A DNA stretch of 64,000 bases from Frateuria_A yonginensis (GCF_037137055.1 NZ_JBBBNY010000004.1:1-64000), one strand, 5' to 3'; counted from the stretch's first letter, positions 17,257-28,222 are shown. Numbers and translations: made by a program. The notes: generated by a model not told the origin, from the sequence alone.

Positions 17257-18222
17257 GTGAGTGCGCCGCGCGAGGAGTGCTGGGCGATCACCGACGCGGC
17301 CGCCGGCAACCAGCGTCAGGCCCTGGCGCTGGCCGAGCGGCTCGGCCTGCCGGTGCGCCACCTGGTACTCGAACCGCGCGCGCCCTGGGCCTGGTTCGCG
17401 CCGCGATGGCTGCCCGGCGGGCTGTTCGCCCTGCCGGCCATCGAACGTGCGCGCCTGCTGCCGCCCTGGCCGCGCGTGGCGGTCGGTTGCGGCCGTACCG
17501 CGGCGCTGTTCACGCGGATGCTGCGCCGGCTCGCGGATGGCCGCTGCCACACCGTGCAGATCCTCGACCCGCGTATCGATCCGGCGCATTGGGACACGGT
17601 GATCGCGCCGCGCCACGACGGCCTGGCCGGGCCCAACGTGCTCAGCCCGCTGGGCTCGCTCAACCCGATCGACGAGCACTGGCTCGACGATGCGCGGGAA
17701 GCGTGGCAACACCTGGCCGGGCTGCCGGCGCCGCGGATCGGCGTGCTGCTGGGTGGCCCGCGCCGCGGCGTCCCGCTGGACGCGGGATGGACGTCCGCCT
17801 TCGTCGAGGGCCTGCGCGACCTGCAGCGTCGCCACGGCGGCAGCCTGCTCACGCTGGCCTCCCGCCGCACGCCCACCGTGCTGGCCGATGCGCTGCGCGG
17901 GGGCTTGTCCGGCCTCCCGGGCCTGCACTGGCGCGGCAGCGCCGACGGCCCCAACCCCTACCCCGGCGTGCTGGCCTGGGCCAACCGGCTGGTGGTGACG
18001 CCGGATTCGGTCAACATGCTCTCGGAGGCCTGCGCGGTGGGCTGCCCGGTGCAGACCTTCACTCCCGGACCGCTGCCGGGCAGGCTCGCGCGCTTCCACC
18101 GGGCGCTGCGCGACGCGGGGCTGCTGCACGACCTGCCGGCGGAGACCCCGGCGCGCCAGCCGCCCCTGCGCGAGACCGCGGCGATCGCGGCCGAGGTGCG
18201 CCGGCGGATGCGTGGTGCCTGA
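17257..18222 (+). CDS. ELM1-family protein (mitochondrial fission ELM1-like)
   Basis: A 321-residue protein of the ELM1/DUF1022 family, beginning near CWAITDAAAGNQRQALALAE. The C-terminal half contains NPYPGVLAWANRLVVTPDSVNMLSEA and CPVQTF, a GT-B-like arrangement, so bacterial members are thought to be glycosyltransferase-like envelope proteins. The GTG at 17257 is chosen because no in-frame ATG gives a sensible N-terminus. It converges with glnE. Biochemical function is not established for the family. Confidence 0.87.
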   Translation: MSAPREECWAITDAAAGNQRQALALAERLGLPVRHLVLEPRAPWAWFAPRWLPGGLFALPAIERARLLPPWPRVAVGCGRTAALFTRMLRRLADGRCHTVQILDPRIDPAHWDTVIAPRHDGLAGPNVLSPLGSLNPIDEHWLDDAREAWQHLAGLPAPRIGVLLGGPRRGVPLDAGWTSAFVEGLRDLQRRHGGSLLTLASRRTPTVLADALRGGLSGLPGLHWRGSADGPNPYPGVLAWANRLVVTPDSVNMLSEACAVGCPVQTFTPGPLPGRLARFHRALRDAGLLHDLPAETPARQPPLRETAAIAAEVRRRMRGA

Positions 18223-18251
18223 AGCCCGCGCCCGGGCCGCCTGCGTCCCGC

Positions 18252-21200
18252 TCAGCCGAACTCGAACCCCAGCGCGCCGGTGACTGCCCTGACGTCCGCG
18301 CACAGGCGCTCCAGCGCCGGCTCGCGCGGTGCGATGCGCGGGCGCAGGTCCAGCGTGCAGGCCAGCGCCCGTTGCAGCAGCCCGGCGTGGGCGCACGCAC
18401 AGGGGGGGGGGCAAGAACCACGCACACACAAAAACAAACAGCGAGAAACACAACAAAACAACTTCTGCATGAAAGACNNNNNNNNNNATGGGGGGTACGC
18501 GCGCGTGGAAGGGCCCGTCGTGCGGCCCATCGCGTTGTAAAGCCCTGTGGTTTTTCCTTCCGCCATGTCTTGGACCCCCTCCCCGTCGAGCAGGCCCGCA
18601 CGCTGGCAGGCTTCGATCAGCCGGGCGTTGGCAGTGGCGGCCAGCAGCAGGGGATGGACCGCCGCGTGCGCCAGCACCAGGCCCTGCAGCGCGAACTCGA
18701 TGTCCAGCAGCGCGCCGTGGCCCTGCTTGAGGTCCAGCCGGGCCGCGTCGGAGCGGTCGCGTTCGGCGCGCCAGCGCCGCCGCATGCGGCTCACGTCCGC
18801 CTGCACCGCAGCGGCCTCGCGTGGCACCGCCAGCACCTCGCGCCGCACCTCGGCGAGGGCGGTGCCGAGGGCCGCGTCGCCGGCGACCAGGCGGGCGCGC
18901 AGCAGGGCCTGGTGCTCCCAGGTCCAGGCCCTGCTGCGCTGGTAGGCCGCGAAAGCCTCCAGGCTGCTGACCAGCAGGCCCTTGGAGCCGTCGGGACGCA
19001 GCCGCGTATCCACTTCGTACAGCCGGCCGGCGCGGGTCAGCAGAGTGAGCCAGTTCATCACGCGCTGGGCCAGGCGCTGGTACCAGCGCACGCCCTCCAG
19101 CGGCCGCGCGCCGTCGCTGGAGGCCCGCGCCCGCTCGCCGTCGTAGACGAACACCAGGTCGAGGTCGGAGGCGAAGCCCAGCTCCTCGCCGCCCAGGCTG
19201 CCGTAACCGAGCACGGCGAAACCCGAGCCCTCGCCCGGCAACCGGCCGTGCTGGGCGGCGAGTTCGCGCTCGGCCAGCGCGGTGACCGCGCCGACCACCG
19301 ACTCGGCCAGCGCGGCGAGCCGCCGCGCGGTGGCGACCGCGTCGGCGCGGCCGTCATTGAAGGCCAGGCCCAGCCGGAAGGCGATGCTGGCCTTGAACTC
19401 GTTGATGCGGTCGAGCTCCGCCTCGGCCTCGCGCTCGTCCAGCGTGGCCAGCACGCGGACGATCTCCGCGCTGATGTCGGCGCGCTTGAGCGGCAGTTGT
19501 TCGATACGCGGGTCCAGCACGTCGTCGAGCAGCAGCGGCTGGGCGATCACCCGCTCGGCCAGGAAGGCGCTCTCGGCGAACAGGCGGGCCAGGCGCGCCC
19601 GCGCCGCGGGCTGTTCCTCCAGCAGCGCCAGGTAGGAGGAGCGCCGGGCCACCGCCTGTACCAGCCGGCACAGCCGCAGCAGGCACGGCAGCGGCGCGGC
19701 GCTGGCGCGCGCGGCGGCGATCAGGTGCGGCATCAGGCGGTCGAGCTGCTCGCGCGAGCGCGGCGACATGGCGCGCACCGAGGCGGCCTGCGGCAGCTTG
19801 GCCAGCGCGTCGGCAGCCTCGGCGCCCGGCACGAAGCCGGCCGCCTCCAGCGTGTCGGCCTCGGACGCGGCGGCGAGCGCCTGCTGCCACAGTGTCGCGT
19901 CGGCCACCGCCACGCGCGCGGCCGGGCCGCCGGCGGGGACCAGCACGTCGGCGAACTGCTCGCTCACCACGGCACGGTGGCGCGCGAGCTCGGCCTCCAG
20001 CGACGGCCAGTCCGCGTAGCCGAGCCCGCGCGCGATGCGCTCGCGGCTGAGCACATCCTCCGGCAGGTCGTGGGTCTGCGCGTCGCGCAGCATCTGCACG
20101 CGGTTCTCGACGTGGCGCAGGCAACGGTAGGCCTCGCGCAACGCCTTGGCGCGGGCCGCGGCGATGTGGCCGCGTGCCTCGCAGGCGGCCAGCGCCGGCA
20201 ACAGGCCGCGCACGCGCAGCGAGGGCTCGCGCCCGCCGCGGATCAGCTGGGTGAGCTGCACGATGAACTCGATCTCGCGGATGCCGCCGGGACCGAGCTT
20301 GAGGTTGTCGGCCAGGTCCTTGCGCGCGACTTCGGCATCGATCAGCGCCTTCATCTCGCGCAGGCCGGCGAACGCGGTGTAGTCCAGGTACTTGCGGTAG
20401 ACGAACGGGCGCAGCAGGTCCTGCAGCTGCTTGCCCGCGGCGCGGTCGCCGGCGACCGGACGGGCCTTGATCCAGGCGTAGCGCTCCCAGTCGCGGCCCT
20501 CGCTCTGGTAGTACTGCTCCATCGCGGCGAAGGAGAGCGCCAGCCGCCCGGCGTTGCCGAACGGGCGCAGGCGCAGGTCGACGCGCGCACACAGCCCGTC
20601 GTCGGTGGGCTCGTTGAGCAGGCGCACCAGCTGGCGGCCCAGGCGCACGAAGTATTCGCTGTTGTCCAGCGCCCGCGCGCCGTCGCTCTGGCCGCCCTGC
20701 GGGTAGGCCAGCACCAGGTCGATGTCGGAGGAGAAGTTGAGTTCGGCGCCACCGAGCTTGCCGAAGCCGATCACCACCAGCCGCTGCAGCGTGCCGTCGG
20801 CGCTGCGCGCGTGGCCGTAGCGCGCCGCCAGCGCGCGCTCGGACCAGTCCAGCGCCACGCCCAGCAGCGATTCGTAGAGCACGCTGGTGGCGGACAGGGT
20901 CTCCGCCAGGTCGTCCAGCCCGTTGACGTCGCGGAACACCAGCCGCAGCGCTTCGGCATGGCGGAACCGTCGCAGCGCGGCGAGCGTCGCGGACTCGTCC
21001 GGCGGCAGCGCCAGCGCGCCGACGCGCGAGGCGGCGTCGCCGCCGGTGCGCAGGCGCTCCAGCCCCGCCGGCGCGAGCAACTGCGGCTGCCGCCGCCAGA
21101 CCTCGAAAGCGAAATCGCTGGCGGCGAGGGTGCGGCGGATGCGCTCGGCCACGCCGGCGTCGTCGTGCAGCGCCACGCCGGCGGCGCGGCAGCGCGCGGC

Positions 21201-21260
21201 GAGTTCGGCGTAGCGGTCGTCGATCAGCGCGCGCAGCGCGGGGCTTTCGGGGACGCTCAT
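18252..21260 (-). CDS. glnE: Bifunctional glutamine-synthetase adenylyltransferase/deadenylase, interrupted by scaffold gap
   Basis: GlnE adenylylates and deadenylylates glutamine synthetase in response to PII, setting nitrogen assimilation. Two nucleotidyltransferase halves are clear: GFGKLGGAELNFSSDIDLVL at about residues 165-184 and GYGSLGGEELGFASDLDLVF near residue 690, each followed by a helical regulatory domain. The ATG at 21260 starts MSVPESPALRALIDDRY. Near the C-terminus the frame runs from LIEACQRAGLLDGEG into a nonsense stretch, 10 N, then resumes at HAGLLQRALACTLDLRPR. Only some 10 residues should separate these, so about 180 bp here is assembly artefact, not a real insertion. 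The gene itself is probably intact. Confidence 0.93.
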   Translation of the reverse strand: MSVPESPALRALIDDRYAELAARCRAAGVALHDDAGVAERIRRTLAASDFAFEVWRRQPQLLAPAGLERLRTGGDAASRVGALALPPDESATLAALRRFRHAEALRLVFRDVNGLDDLAETLSATSVLYESLLGVALDWSERALAARYGHARSADGTLQRLVVIGFGKLGGAELNFSSDIDLVLAYPQGGQSDGARALDNSEYFVRLGRQLVRLLNEPTDDGLCARVDLRLRPFGNAGRLALSFAAMEQYYQSEGRDWERYAWIKARPVAGDRAAGKQLQDLLRPFVYRKYLDYTAFAGLREMKALIDAEVARKDLADNLKLGPGGIREIEFIVQLTQLIRGGREPSLRVRGLLPALAACEARGHIAAARAKALREAYRCLRHVENRVQMLRDAQTHDLPEDVLSRERIARGLGYADWPSLEAELARHRAVVSEQFADVLVPAGGPAARVAVADATLWQQALAAASEADTLEAAGFVPGAEAADALAKLPQAASVRAMSPRSREQLDRLMPHLIAAARASAAPLPCLLRLCRLVQAVARRSSYLALLEEQPAARARLARLFAESAFLAERVIAQPLLLDDVLDPRIEQLPLKRADISAEIVRVLATLDEREAEAELDRINEFKASIAFRLGLAFNDGRADAVATARRLAALAESVVGAVTALAERELAAQHGRLPGEGSGFAVLGYGSLGGEELGFASDLDLVFVYDGERARASSDGARPLEGVRWYQRLAQRVMNWLTLLTRAGRLYEVDTRLRPDGSKGLLVSSLEAFAAYQRSRAWTWEHQALLRARLVAGDAALGTALAEVRREVLAVPREAAAVQADVSRMRRRWRAERDRSDAARLDLKQGHGALLDIEFALQGLVLAHAAVHPLLLAATANARLIEACQRAGLLDGEGVQDMAEGKTTGLYNAMGRTTGPSTRAYPPXXXXSFMQKLFCCVSRCLFLCVRGSCPPPCACAHAGLLQRALACTLDLRPRIAPREPALERLCADVRAVTGALGFEFG
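18396..18580. other. Scaffold gap (10 N at 18478-18487) with unreliable flanks
   Basis: Ten N mark a join. To the left, bases from about 18400 begin with a run of nine or more G and become almost purely A/C. To the right, bases to about 18575 do not encode GlnE-like protein although glnE should continue. Both flanks look like poor-quality contig ends. Nothing within this stretch should be read as genuine sequence. Confidence 0.85.
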
Positions 21261-21383
21261 CCGGCCATTGTGCCGCAGCGGGACACGCATGAACCGCCAG
21301 CAACCGCCCCCGGCGGGCGAACACATGATTCATTTCCGTCCGATTACAGTCACCTTCCCCTCACGTGACAGCCGGCGGACGAC

Positions 21384-23282
21384 ATGCCCCAGCCGAATCC
21401 AACCACCGCTCCGCGCGGACGCGCACTCGCCGAACGCATCGCAGCCGTGGTGCTGATGAGCCTGGCCTTCGTACTGCTGACCGGCCTGGTGGATGGGGGC
21501 GTGGGCGTGACGCCGCTGCGCATCTTCGACCAGGCGCGCTACCCGCTGGCCAATGCGCTGCCCGGCCTGCTGGCGGCCTGGCTGCTGCTGGCGCTGACGC
21601 GGCGCCTGCTGTTCTCCTTCGGCCTGGTGTTCCTGGCCCAGGGCCTGGTCTACGTGGTCAACGGCCTGAAGGTGGCGAACCTGGGCAACCCGCTGATGCC
21701 GGCGGACTTCCTGATGGTGGACCAGCTGCGCAAGGGCGGCGCGCACGTGCTGCTGGGCTACCTGCCGCACAGTCCGTGGCCCTACCTGGGCCTGATCGCC
21801 GGCGTGGCGTTGGTCGTGGCGCTGTGGCGGCTGGAGCCGCCGCTGTTTCCGCGGCGCACGCACGGCAAGCGGCTGCTGGCCGGCAGCATCACCGCGCTGC
21901 TGCTGTTCAGCCTGCTCGGCGGCCTGACCGTCTGGTCGCGCGTGTACAACGCGCGCGTGCTGTGGCTCGAGCCCTGGTCGCCGACCGTCACCGCGAACCA
22001 CTCGGGCCTGGTCAGCTCGCTGCTGCTGTTCCACCTGCAGTACGGCCACGGCCAGCACAAGGCCGACCCGGCCGCTGCCAAGGCGCTCATCGCGCAGACC
22101 CGCCAGGCCCTGCAGGCGCGCCTGGACGCGGCGCCGGCGGGCGACGAGCGGCCGGACATCGTGGTGGTGCAGAGCGAGTCGTTCTTCGACCCGGCGATCA
22201 TGCGCGGCTACGAGGACAACCGCTTCACCCCCAACCTGCACCGGCTGGAGAAGCAGGGCCTGAGCGGCCCGCTGCACGTGCCCACCTTCGGCGGCGGCAC
22301 CATCCGCACCGAGTTCGAGGTACTCACCGGACTCTCGCTGCGCTATTTCGACGAGCTGCAGTTCCCCTACCTGACGCTCAACCAGAAGGTGGTGCCGAGC
22401 CTGGTGCGCACGCTGCGCGCGCACGGCTACACCACCACCGCCATCCACGGCAACGACCCGGCGTTCTGGAACCGCACCGCCGCGTTCCGGGCGATCGGCT
22501 TCGACCGCTTCGTCTCGCGCTCGTCGTTCCCCAAGGACGCGCCCAACGACGGCAAGTACATGGCCGACAGCGCGATGACCGACGAGATCATGGCGCAGCT
22601 CAAGGATGCCGGCCCGCCGCAGTTCCTGTTCGCGATCAGCATCGAGGCGCACGGCCCGTACGACGTGCCGCCGGCGGACACCGCCGAGCGCGACGCCATC
22701 CCGGTGCCGGCGGGGCTGGCCGAGCGCGACAGGCTGGAACTGCAGACCTACCTGTACCACGCCCGGCACGCCGATGCCGAGCTGGGGCGTCTGGCGCGGC
22801 TGCTGGCCCAGCGCGGGCGGCCGACCCTGCTGCTGTTCTACGGCGACCACCTGCCCGCGCTCACCAACAGCTTCAACGCCACCGGCTTCACAGATGGCGG
22901 CGACATGCTGAGCGAGCCGGGGGTGTGGCTGCTGCTCGACCCGCGCAATCCCGGCAAGCCGGAGCAGCAGAGCCTGGCCTCGTGGATGCTGCCGGGCAAG
23001 CTGCTCGAGCATGCCGGCATCCACGACGACCCCTACTTCGCGCTGACCCAGGTGCTGGCGCCACAGCTGGCCGCGCTCACCCGTGCTCCCGGCGCACCGC
23101 AGCCGGAATTGACCGCCGAGCAGAAGGTGATCGACCACGACATGGCCAGCGTCGCCATGCTGCGCCTGAAAGGCAAACTCGACGGCCTGCTGCTCGGGCT
23201 CGAGCCGACCGCTGCCGCCGACCGCTACGCCGGCAGCGACGCGCCCTCGGCAGTGACGGCGACCCACGGCGTGCGTCCCTGA
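21384..23282 (+). CDS. LTA synthase family phosphoglycerol/phosphoethanolamine transferase-like protein
   Basis: A 632-residue membrane phosphotransferase of the sulfatase superfamily. Five predicted transmembrane helices in residues 20-200 precede a periplasmic catalytic domain. SESFF (about residue 263) supplies a metal-binding Glu, GGGTIRTEFEVLTGLS the nucleophile region, and YGDHLP (about residue 487) the Asp-His metal ligands. In Gram-negative bacteria relatives transfer phosphoglycerol to osmoregulated periplasmic glucans or decorate lipids (MdoB/OpgB-like). It is divergent from glnE with about 120 bp between. Acceptor unknown. Confidence 0.9.
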   Translation: MPQPNPTTAPRGRALAERIAAVVLMSLAFVLLTGLVDGGVGVTPLRIFDQARYPLANALPGLLAAWLLLALTRRLLFSFGLVFLAQGLVYVVNGLKVANLGNPLMPADFLMVDQLRKGGAHVLLGYLPHSPWPYLGLIAGVALVVALWRLEPPLFPRRTHGKRLLAGSITALLLFSLLGGLTVWSRVYNARVLWLEPWSPTVTANHSGLVSSLLLFHLQYGHGQHKADPAAAKALIAQTRQALQARLDAAPAGDERPDIVVVQSESFFDPAIMRGYEDNRFTPNLHRLEKQGLSGPLHVPTFGGGTIRTEFEVLTGLSLRYFDELQFPYLTLNQKVVPSLVRTLRAHGYTTTAIHGNDPAFWNRTAAFRAIGFDRFVSRSSFPKDAPNDGKYMADSAMTDEIMAQLKDAGPPQFLFAISIEAHGPYDVPPADTAERDAIPVPAGLAERDRLELQTYLYHARHADAELGRLARLLAQRGRPTLLLFYGDHLPALTNSFNATGFTDGGDMLSEPGVWLLLDPRNPGKPEQQSLASWMLPGKLLEHAGIHDDPYFALTQVLAPQLAALTRAPGAPQPELTAEQKVIDHDMASVAMLRLKGKLDGLLLGLEPTAAADRYAGSDAPSAVTATHGVRP

Positions 23283-23355
23283 GCGCCACGGCGCCTGCCC
23301 GGGGCCGGGCGCCGGGGGCGTTCACGCGTTGTGGACGGGAGGCGGTTCAGCCAGC

Positions 23356-23377
23356 TGTCCGGCCGCTTAAGCGGACA
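23356..23377. promoter_or_regulatory. Inverted repeat upstream of secreted low-complexity protein
   Basis: TGTCCG and CGGACA flank a central palindrome (CCGCTTAAGCGG at 23363-23374). A second hairpin, CCGCGGA-5nt-TCCGCGG, lies at 23427-23445 just before the GGAGG ribosome-binding site of the next gene. These could be an operator and a 5' leader structure. Confidence 0.35.
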
Positions 23378-23469
23378 GGGGCGTATTCAGATTGAGGTCG
23401 GGCAGGCTCGCCTAGGGTCGTGGCGTCCGCGGAACGAATCCGCGGCACCACTCGAAAGGAGGGCATCCC

Positions 23470-24030
23470 ATGCGCAAGACCCTACTCGCTGCCTTCATCG
23501 GTGCCAGCGCACTCAGCCTGCCCGCGTTCGCACAGGTCAGCCTCGGCGGCGCCGGCCACGCCGGCGGCGGGCTCACCGCCGGTGCCGGTGGCGCACTCAA
23601 CGGGGCGATGCACGGTGCCGGCCAGTTGGATACCCGCGCCGGCCAGTCGCTGGATCGCCTGGACCGGCGTACCCGCCACACCGCCCACAAGGCGACCGAC
23701 CGCTCCCGCACCACCGTCGAGCGCCACGGTCGCGCCGACGTCGATGCGGATGCCGGCGGATCGGCCCGCGCCGGCGCCGGCGACACGCACGCGCATGCCG
23801 GCACCGGCGCGCATCTCGACGCGGGCGTGAACGCCGGCGCAGCCATGGACCAGGCCGCCGGCACCTCGCGCGGTATCGGCGACCAGGTCAGCGACACGGC
23901 GCACTCGGCCATCGACAGCGCCGACCGAACGGCCGGCTCGGTCGGCGACACCGTCCACCGCACCGCCACCGGGAGTTCGGTGGGGGCCGACGCGAGAGTG
24001 CGCGCCAAGGCCGACGCGCACGGGCATTGA
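23470..24030 (+). CDS. Secreted Gly/Ala/His/Thr-rich low-complexity protein
   Basis: A 186-residue protein with a clear signal peptide (MRKTLLAAFIGASALSLPAFA, cleavage after residue 21). The mature part is almost entirely Gly, Ala, Asp, His, Arg and Thr, with loosely repeated patterns such as GAGDTHAHAGTGAH and HSAIDSADRTAGS. No enzymatic domain is visible. AAGGAGGG precedes the ATG, and a strong terminator follows, so it is a well-delimited single-gene unit, probably well expressed. It may be disordered or amphipathic in the periplasm; function unknown. Confidence 0.8.
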   Translation: MRKTLLAAFIGASALSLPAFAQVSLGGAGHAGGGLTAGAGGALNGAMHGAGQLDTRAGQSLDRLDRRTRHTAHKATDRSRTTVERHGRADVDADAGGSARAGAGDTHAHAGTGAHLDAGVNAGAAMDQAAGTSRGIGDQVSDTAHSAIDSADRTAGSVGDTVHRTATGSSVGADARVRAKADAHGH

Positions 24031-24051
24031 CGCCCACCCTGCAGGGACGCC

Positions 24052-24078
24052 GGAGCCCCGTTCGCGGGGCTCCTTTTT
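24052..24078 (+). terminator. Rho-independent terminator with TTCG loop
   Basis: GGAGCCCCG and CGGGGCTCC form a perfect 9-bp stem closing a TTCG tetraloop, followed by five T. It ends the secreted-protein transcript and overlaps the stop codon of the convergent ABC transporter gene. Confidence 0.92.
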
Positions 24079-25912
24079 ATGCCTCCACGGCGACGAAGCC
24101 GCCGGTCTGGCGCTCCCACAACCGGGCGTACAGGCCGCCGCGTTCGATCAGTTGCGCGTGCGTGCCGCTTTCGACGATGCGTCCCTTGTCCAGCACCACC
24201 AGCCGGTCCATGCGCGCGATGGTGGACAGGCGATGCGCGATGGCGATCACCGTCTTGTCTTGCATCAGCAGGTCGAGGCTATCCTGGATCGCCGCCTCCG
24301 CCTCGGAGTCCAGCGCGCTGGTGGCCTCGTCCAGGATCAGGATCGGCGCGTCCTTGAGCAGCACGCGCGCGATCGCGATGCGCTGGCGCTGGCCACCGGA
24401 GAGCTTCACGCCGCGCTCGCCCACGTGCGCGTCGTAGCCGCGCCGGCCCTCGCCGTCGACCAGTTCGGGAATGAACTCGTCCGCGCGCGCCTTGCGCACC
24501 GCCTCGGCGACCTGCGCTTCGCTGGCGTCGGGCCGGCCGTACAGCAGGTTGTCGCGGATCGAGCGATGCAGCAGCGAGGTGTCCTGGGTGACCACGCCGA
24601 TCTGCGAGCGCAGGCTTTCCTGGGTGACCGCGGCGATGTCCTGCCCATCGATCAGGATGCGCCCGCCCTCCAGGTCGTACAGCCGCAGCAGCACGTTGAC
24701 CAGGGTCGACTTGCCCGCACCCGACGGGCCGACCAGACCGATCTTCTCGCCCGGCCGGACCGTGAGGTCGAGCCCGGCGATCACGCCACCGGCCTTGCCG
24801 TAGTGGAAGTGGATGCCCTCGAAACGCACCTCGCCGCGGGTCACCTCCAGCGGCCGCGCGCCGGGCGCGTCCTGCACGGTGCGCGGCTGCGCGATGGTGG
24901 TCAGCCCGTCCTGCACCGTGCCGACGTTCTCGAAGATGCCGTTGACCACCCACATGATCCAGCCGGACATGTTGTTGATACGGATCACCAGCCCGGTGGA
25001 CAGCGCGATCGCGCCCACCGTCACCTGCCCGCGGCTCCACAGCCACAACGCCAGCCCGGAGGTCCCGACGATCAGGAACCCGTTGAGGGTGGTGATGGTG
25101 GCGTCCATCGCGGTGGTGAGACGGGTCATGCCGCGCGCGCGCTCGACGTGTTCGCCCATCGCCTCGCGCACGTAGGCCTCCTCGCGGCGGGTGTGCGCGA
25201 ACAGCTTGAGCGTCAGCACGTTGCTGTAGCCGTCGACGATCCGCCCCATCACCTTCGAGCGTGCTTCGGACGAGCGCCACGAGCGCGCCTTGGTGCGCGG
25301 CACGAAGTAGGCCAGCGTGGCGACGTAGGCGAGCAGCCACAGCACCAGCGGCGCCGCCAGCCAGGCGTCCGCCTGGGCGAACAGCACGATGGCGCTTCCG
25401 GTGTAGATCACCACGTACCAGATCGCGTCGGCGATCTGCACCGCCGATTCGCGCAGGGAGGCGCCGGTCTGCATGATGCGCTGGGCGATGCGCCCGGCGA
25501 AGTCGTTCTGGAAGAAGCCCAGGCTCTGGCGGATCACCCAGCGGTGGTTCTGCCAGCGGATGCGGTTGGTCAGGCTGGGCACGATCGCCTGGTTGACCAG
25601 CAGGTCGTGCAGGGCGTTGAACAGCGGCCGCGCGACCAGCGCGACGAAGCCCATCCACGACAGCTCGCGTCCGTGCTGGCGGAAGAACGCCGCGCCGTCG
25701 GCGCTCCGGGCCAAGTCGACCAGCCGCCCGATGAAGGCGAACAGCGACACCTCGATGACCGAGACGAAGAAGCCGACCACGACCACCGCAGCCAGCACGG
25801 GCCAGGCCTGGCGCAGGTAGAACAGGTAGAAGCGGCCGACCGAGCGGGGCGGCATCCGGTCGACCGGCTCCTCGAAGGGATCGATCAGGGATTCGAACCA
25901 GCGGAAAAGCAT
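24077..25912 (-). CDS. ABC transporter, fused permease and ATPase (ABCB/MsbA-like)
   Basis: A 611-residue half-transporter. Six transmembrane helices occupy residues 25-330. The nucleotide-binding domain has Walker A GPSGAGKSTLVN near residue 390, signature LSGGQRQRIAIARVLL near 502 and Walker B ILILDEATSALD. It would homodimerise to export a lipid or hydrophobic compound across the inner membrane. The start at 25912 (MLFRWFESLIDPF) matches homologs; an upstream in-frame codon at 25939 is less likely. No accessory genes are adjacent, so the substrate is open. Confidence 0.93.
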   Translation of the reverse strand: MLFRWFESLIDPFEEPVDRMPPRSVGRFYLFYLRQAWPVLAAVVVVGFFVSVIEVSLFAFIGRLVDLARSADGAAFFRQHGRELSWMGFVALVARPLFNALHDLLVNQAIVPSLTNRIRWQNHRWVIRQSLGFFQNDFAGRIAQRIMQTGASLRESAVQIADAIWYVVIYTGSAIVLFAQADAWLAAPLVLWLLAYVATLAYFVPRTKARSWRSSEARSKVMGRIVDGYSNVLTLKLFAHTRREEAYVREAMGEHVERARGMTRLTTAMDATITTLNGFLIVGTSGLALWLWSRGQVTVGAIALSTGLVIRINNMSGWIMWVVNGIFENVGTVQDGLTTIAQPRTVQDAPGARPLEVTRGEVRFEGIHFHYGKAGGVIAGLDLTVRPGEKIGLVGPSGAGKSTLVNVLLRLYDLEGGRILIDGQDIAAVTQESLRSQIGVVTQDTSLLHRSIRDNLLYGRPDASEAQVAEAVRKARADEFIPELVDGEGRRGYDAHVGERGVKLSGGQRQRIAIARVLLKDAPILILDEATSALDSEAEAAIQDSLDLLMQDKTVIAIAHRLSTIARMDRLVVLDKGRIVESGTHAQLIERGGLYARLWERQTGGFVAVEA

Positions 25913-26012
25913 GGGGGCGCCTCGGGGACGGGACCGCACATTCTGGCCCAGCGCTGCGCGCGTGCGGTGAAGGTGCCGGCCGAAGGCCCGCGGCCCGGTC
26001 GGAAGACCGACG

Positions 26013-26088
26013 GTAGGAGCGAGCTTGCTCGCGGTGCCGCTGCTCGGTTCTGGAGGCCGAGAGCATCGCGAGGGAGCTCGCTCCTACC
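26013..26088. repeat. Class-1 REP pair (BIME-like)
   Basis: GTAGGAGCGAGCTTGCTCGC at 26013 is identical over 20 bases to the copy at 8375. An inverted partner ends at 26088 (GAGCTCGCTCCTACC). The pair sits between the ABC transporter start and the groEL terminator, so it is in untranslated DNA. Confidence 0.88.
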
Positions 26089-26120
26089 GCGGGGACGCGG
26101 GCGGCAGCCTCCCCGCGGGC

Positions 26121-26150
26121 AAAAGAAAACCCCGCGCGAGGCGGGGTTTT
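26121..26150 (-). terminator. Rho-independent terminator of groESL
   Basis: AAAACCCCGC and GCGGGGTTTT form a 10-bp stem with a 5-base loop, followed on the minus strand by a CTTTT tract, 26 bp after the groEL stop. The near-symmetric stem could work in both directions. Confidence 0.92.
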
Positions 26151-26176
26151 CTCGGATTCCGGCAGGAAGCGGGGAC

Positions 26177-27820
<1,644 letters not shown>

Positions 27821-27876
27821 ATGTCTAATCCTTCAAATTCGGTAGGTGGATTGCGAGAGAGAGCGGGAGAGGCTGA

Positions 27877-28170
27877 TCAGCCTTCGATCACCGCGACGAT
27901 GTCGTCTTCCTTGAGGAAGACCAGTTCTTCGCCGTCGACCTTGATTTCCTGGCCGGCGTACTTGCCGAACAGGACCACGTCGCCTTCCTTCAGGCTCATC
28001 GGACGGACCTTGCCGTCCTCCAGGATGCGACCGGTGCCGGCGGCGACGACCTTGCCGCGGGTCGGCTTCTCGGTCGCGCTGTCCGGAATGACGATGCCGC
28101 CGGCGGAGACGCGCTCTTCTTCCAGGCGCTTGACGATGACGCGATCGTGCAGCGGACGCAGTTTGCTCAT
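27877..28170 (-). CDS. groS: Co-chaperonin GroES (10 kDa)
   Basis: A 97-residue GroES, exact family length, starting MSKLRPLHDRVIVKRLEEER, with the mobile loop (EKPTRGKVVAAGTG region) and LFGKYAGQEIKVDGEE. It caps the GroEL ring. The ATG at 28170 is preferred although the frame stays open upstream. It is first in the groES-groEL operon, preceded by a sigma70-type promoter overlapped by a CIRCE operator. Confidence 0.98.
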   Translation of the reverse strand: MSKLRPLHDRVIVKRLEEERVSAGGIVIPDSATEKPTRGKVVAAGTGRILEDGKVRPMSLKEGDVVLFGKYAGQEIKVDGEELVFLKEDDIVAVIEG

Positions 28171-28222
28171 GGATGGCTCCAGCAGTTCGGGTTGAAAGAG
28201 GGTGAGGATCACCGGGTCCTTG

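Noticed and set aside
18488..18540. An ATG directly after the N run as a gene start
   Set aside because: It lies in the unreliable contig flank inside glnE.
17277..21368. A 1363-codon plus-strand open frame
   Set aside because: It runs through the N gap and lies opposite glnE and out of frame with the ELM1 gene. Composition is that of a shadow frame.
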